NCBI GenBank assembly: GCA_016776605.1 | Contig: JADHTB010000004.1 | Location: 62,001 to 126,000 of the forward strand | DNA from: Alphaproteobacteria bacterium | GTDB lineage: Bacteria > Pseudomonadota > Alphaproteobacteria > GCA-2731375 | Reading direction: 5' to 3' | DNA length: 64,000 nucleotides | Part shown: positions 63,001 through 64,000 of the stretch, piece by piece | How the letters are laid out: each line of letters starts with the position of its first letter | How positions within the stretch are numbered: position 1 is the first letter of the stretch | Program-made: the position numbers and the translations under genes | Notes under the pieces: model-generated | What the model was told of the DNA's origin: nothing | The model's database searches: none | The model's input: the letters and a program-made list of their open reading frames with translations, nothing else

Positions 63001-63647
63001 CCGGCTCCAGCCAGTGGGATTTGGTCAACGCCCTGTCGGGGCAGGCCAAGATCCACGCGGCGAAAGGCCTGTTTCGGGGCTTCGATATGAAGAATTTTTC
63101 CCAACGCCTGGGCCAATTGAACAAGGGGCCGGACTTCTTAAATTTGGCGCAAGGGGCATTTTCCGGCGGCCAGACTCAGTACCAGAGCATCAATGGCAAT
63201 TGGCGCATCAAGAACGGTGTGGCCGAAACCAACGATACCAAAGCCATTCTGGATGCCAGTGAAGCAACAGTGACCGGCAGAGTGCATTTGCCCGCCTGGA
63301 AATTGGATCTGCGCGCCGCCATGCGCCTGACCGAGCACCGCGGCGCCCCGAACATGGGCGTGCATCTGTACGGTCCGCTGGATCAGCCCCGCCGCGACCT
63401 GAAAACAGCGGAGTTGGAGCGTTGGTTACTGGCGCGTCTGGGCCGGGAGCTGCTGGACAAAAATGTTAAATCGAAGGGCCTGGGGCAATTACTGGATGCG
63501 GTCACGGGGGGCGGTGGTTCCCAATCCGGAACCGCCCAGCCGGCGACAAAGCAGCCGGCGCAACCCACGGAAAGTCAGCCGCAGCCGGCAAAGGACCCCA
63601 AGCAGCAACTGCTGGAAGGTTTGCTCAAGGCATTGCAAAAGAAATAA
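60027..63647 (+). CDS. AsmA-family large envelope protein
   Basis: A 1206-residue protein of the AsmA/TamB-like group. A single N-terminal TM anchor (LLVGVVILLVVFIAAALIG) is followed by the AsmA N-terminal domain (FINWNDHKAEIINAVRDATG, LSIDGDISLDILPAPAFSAG), a long repetitive beta-strand region typical of periplasmic lipid-transfer grooves, and the AsmA_2 C-terminal domain (about 830-1150, FDMKNFSQRLGQLNKGPDFL). The final ~40 residues are Gln/Pro/Lys-rich. It starts with GTG after TTAGGAG. It likely takes part in outer-membrane lipid homeostasis. Confidence 0.9.
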   Translation: MKKLLVGVVILLVVFIAAALIGPSFINWNDHKAEIINAVRDATGRELSIDGDISLDILPAPAFSAGNVRLANLPGAAAADMLTLKALEIRLALAPLISGEFQVTSVRLIQPRLVLEVLPDGRINWQFQPTGSNAASTEGGAKDSGLALTLDNLAVEDALLIYRDGRTGMEERLTQINLDGSAASLQGPFQFKGNATARNLPLGFDLSVEGMAKGKPIGLRLNLKIAGDKAAAGFSGRIEALETAPRLIGQLNISAPDVAALQNAVQKGVDASAILQQALQLRASVEATATAATLNEVDLTFGPLQAGGAVIANFGENPSYDLALAIGHLDLDQLLKGMGNPGQPSTEKSPNETTAVADALLPAIPKNLRGAAVVTIEGLRYRGGVVSQVQLDAMVENGALRLERLSALLPGGSDLRLSGDAREADGGPRFDGKVELASNNLRGLLTWLDANPTAVPASRLATMVLTSDFNVTGQQAQISNMNLRMDSTAIEGAATILLQSRPSFGLALNIDRINLDGYLPSAGAAEKTVQPGPGKAATGSKDEDQSNANPLAILETFDSNFILNIGELAYNAAPIRGLSVELGLAAGKLTVHRAAVRDLAGANVSISGSGQGFAGKPKGALKLRVRAKYINGLAQLAGMELPVPPKRLQGLTLDGQFDGDADSLNFDIKTTLAGLRGAANGKASDLMGQPKADLNLELSHTSLAALSRTFELGLKPLARSDTPVSLRGNVKGDGRALALDLVAQLAGGQVKAKGAIDGLDKTARFDLTAAAAHKDLVRLLAALGNRYDPGQKSPGGVTLTSRILGGGDSFELQDVQGTIGDITLAGTAGVRTDGPRPMLTANVQAGEIVLDHFLGTGQTRAGTTNKQSGQNQPARRQGDGRWSREAIDLNALQALDADINLTAKRLVFQRYPFEEPRLHLTVTDGVMRVEDLSGRLFKGKVGLRATLNSRPLPGLGLSVQLQGADINQAMRTALEMDQVTGQLDFTGQFQTAGSSQWDLVNALSGQAKIHAAKGLFRGFDMKNFSQRLGQLNKGPDFLNLAQGAFSGGQTQYQSINGNWRIKNGVAETNDTKAILDASEATVTGRVHLPAWKLDLRAAMRLTEHRGAPNMGVHLYGPLDQPRRDLKTAELERWLLARLGRELLDKNVKSKGLGQLLDAVTGGGGSQSGTAQPATKQPAQPTESQPQPAKDPKQQLLEGLLKALQKK

Positions 63648-63794
63648 TCGGGCGGACGGACGACGGACCCGCGTGCCGAGGTTAAAGCGCGCGACCGCCG
63701 CCTTGGTGGCGCCGAAGGGCATGACGCTGAAATGACCCAGCGTCACCGCGGCCCGGCGCACGAAGGGCGAAGAATTTCGGCCAATCAATCGCAT
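63640..63794 (-). pseudogene. Remnant of a glutathione S-transferase-like gene
   Basis: The minus strand encodes MRLIGRNSSPFVRRAAVTL, close to the start of bacterial GSTs (xLIGRxxSPFVRRVAVxL). Then comes FGATKAAVARFN, which resembles the helix before the NPLGRVP motif. After FN the expected NPLG.RVP is only recovered by shifting frame (NLGTRV), a linker of about ten residues seems lost before it, and the rest runs into the end of the AsmA gene. A decayed GST fragment is the best reading, but the match is short. Confidence 0.4.
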
Positions 63795-63807
63795 CGCAGC
63801 CCCCGGT

Positions 63808-64000
63808 TTAATCGCGCGTTCGTTGCCGGGTGATCTTCGATTTGCGAAATATATTCAGGTGAGCAAAATTTCTTAGTGCGTCATCTAGTTGCTGAATTCC
63901 GCTCCTAAGCGATCCAAAGAAGACTCCCAACACAAGGTATGGTATACGATTCCCCAGGATCCACCAGAGTACAAGTCTGGGCGTTGGCAGACCGATGAGG
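63808..64000 (-). CDS. 3' end of a membrane-protein-like ORF (partial)
   Basis: Sixty-three codons are open from the window edge to a TAA at 63810-63808, with no internal Met. The translation has a hydrophobic stretch (PRLVLWWILGNRIPYLVLGV, continuing FFGSL) followed by a basic tail ending KITRQRTRD. The region is richer in A+T and uses codons rare elsewhere here (ATA, AGA, CTA, GTA). It could be the C-terminus of a membrane protein acquired by transfer, or a chance frame. Confidence 0.35.
   Translation of the reverse strand, partial: LIGLPTPRLVLWWILGNRIPYLVLGVFFGSLRSGIQQLDDALRNFAHLNIFRKSKITRQRTRD

Overview
This 64 kb window is a contiguous piece of an alphaproteobacterial chromosome. It is GC-rich by eye, almost wholly coding, and dominated by single-copy housekeeping genes. 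Assignment to the Alphaproteobacteria rests on a CcrM-type GANTC methyltransferase, a MucR-family regulator, a PraR/PhrR-like HTH protein, DUF4169, invasion-associated locus B, and a gene order typical of the class. An affinity to Rhodospirillales-like bacteria is only an impression. I see no rRNA, convincing tRNA, CRISPR array, complete insertion sequence or prophage.

Layout. 1-1.1 kb: 3' part of a family III CoA-transferase. 1.3-25.5 kb: mostly minus-strand genes, from tsaB-rimI through mucR, fur, miaB, ybeZ, a PgpH-like 7TM-HD protein, ybeY, corC-like, lnt, HTH, metK and trmB into the classical rimP-nusA-ylxR-infB-rbfA-truB-rpsO-pnp translation/RNA operon; a TusA-like gene on the plus strand and a nitroreductase sit at its edge. 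25.6-34.9 kb: envelope enzymes (polysaccharide deacetylase, Bax-like glucosaminidase), nfuA, ccrM, rnhB, a CPA2 antiporter, a methyltransferase and a quinone oxidoreductase. 35-46.4 kb: mostly plus-strand genes (SpoU methyltransferase, IalB, rlmN, enoyl-CoA hydratase, prs, rplY, pth, ychF, and a DUF2064/TIGR04283 glycosyltransferase pair), with minus-strand ankyrin, MaoC and radical-SAM genes among them. 46.4-49.9 kb: moaB, soluble lytic transglycosylase and type-4-like uracil-DNA glycosylase (minus). 50-63.6 kb: ETF-QO, TPR lipoprotein, ispE, esterase-like lipoprotein, DUF3108, a small secreted protein, thioesterase, ClC channel, DUF4169 and a large AsmA protein. 63.6-64 kb: a probable GST gene remnant and the 3' end of a membrane-protein-like ORF of different base composition.

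The most interesting signal lies between the genes. A ~103-bp, two-hairpin repeat occurs in seven complete or near-complete copies, plus one truncated and one degenerate copy and three short terminal relics. Its stems vary with compensatory base changes. Its outer TAG commonly serves as the stop codon of the adjoining gene. One subtype carries paired GANTC sites (CcrM targets) in its stem. Two copies flank infB inside its operon. A second candidate is an orphan plus-strand transcript at about 28.24-28.44 kb: a perfect CtrA-type box overlaps the -35 position of a possible promoter, and a strong intrinsic terminator follows. Short (10-23 bp) tandem duplications are also common, several of them in frame within proteins.
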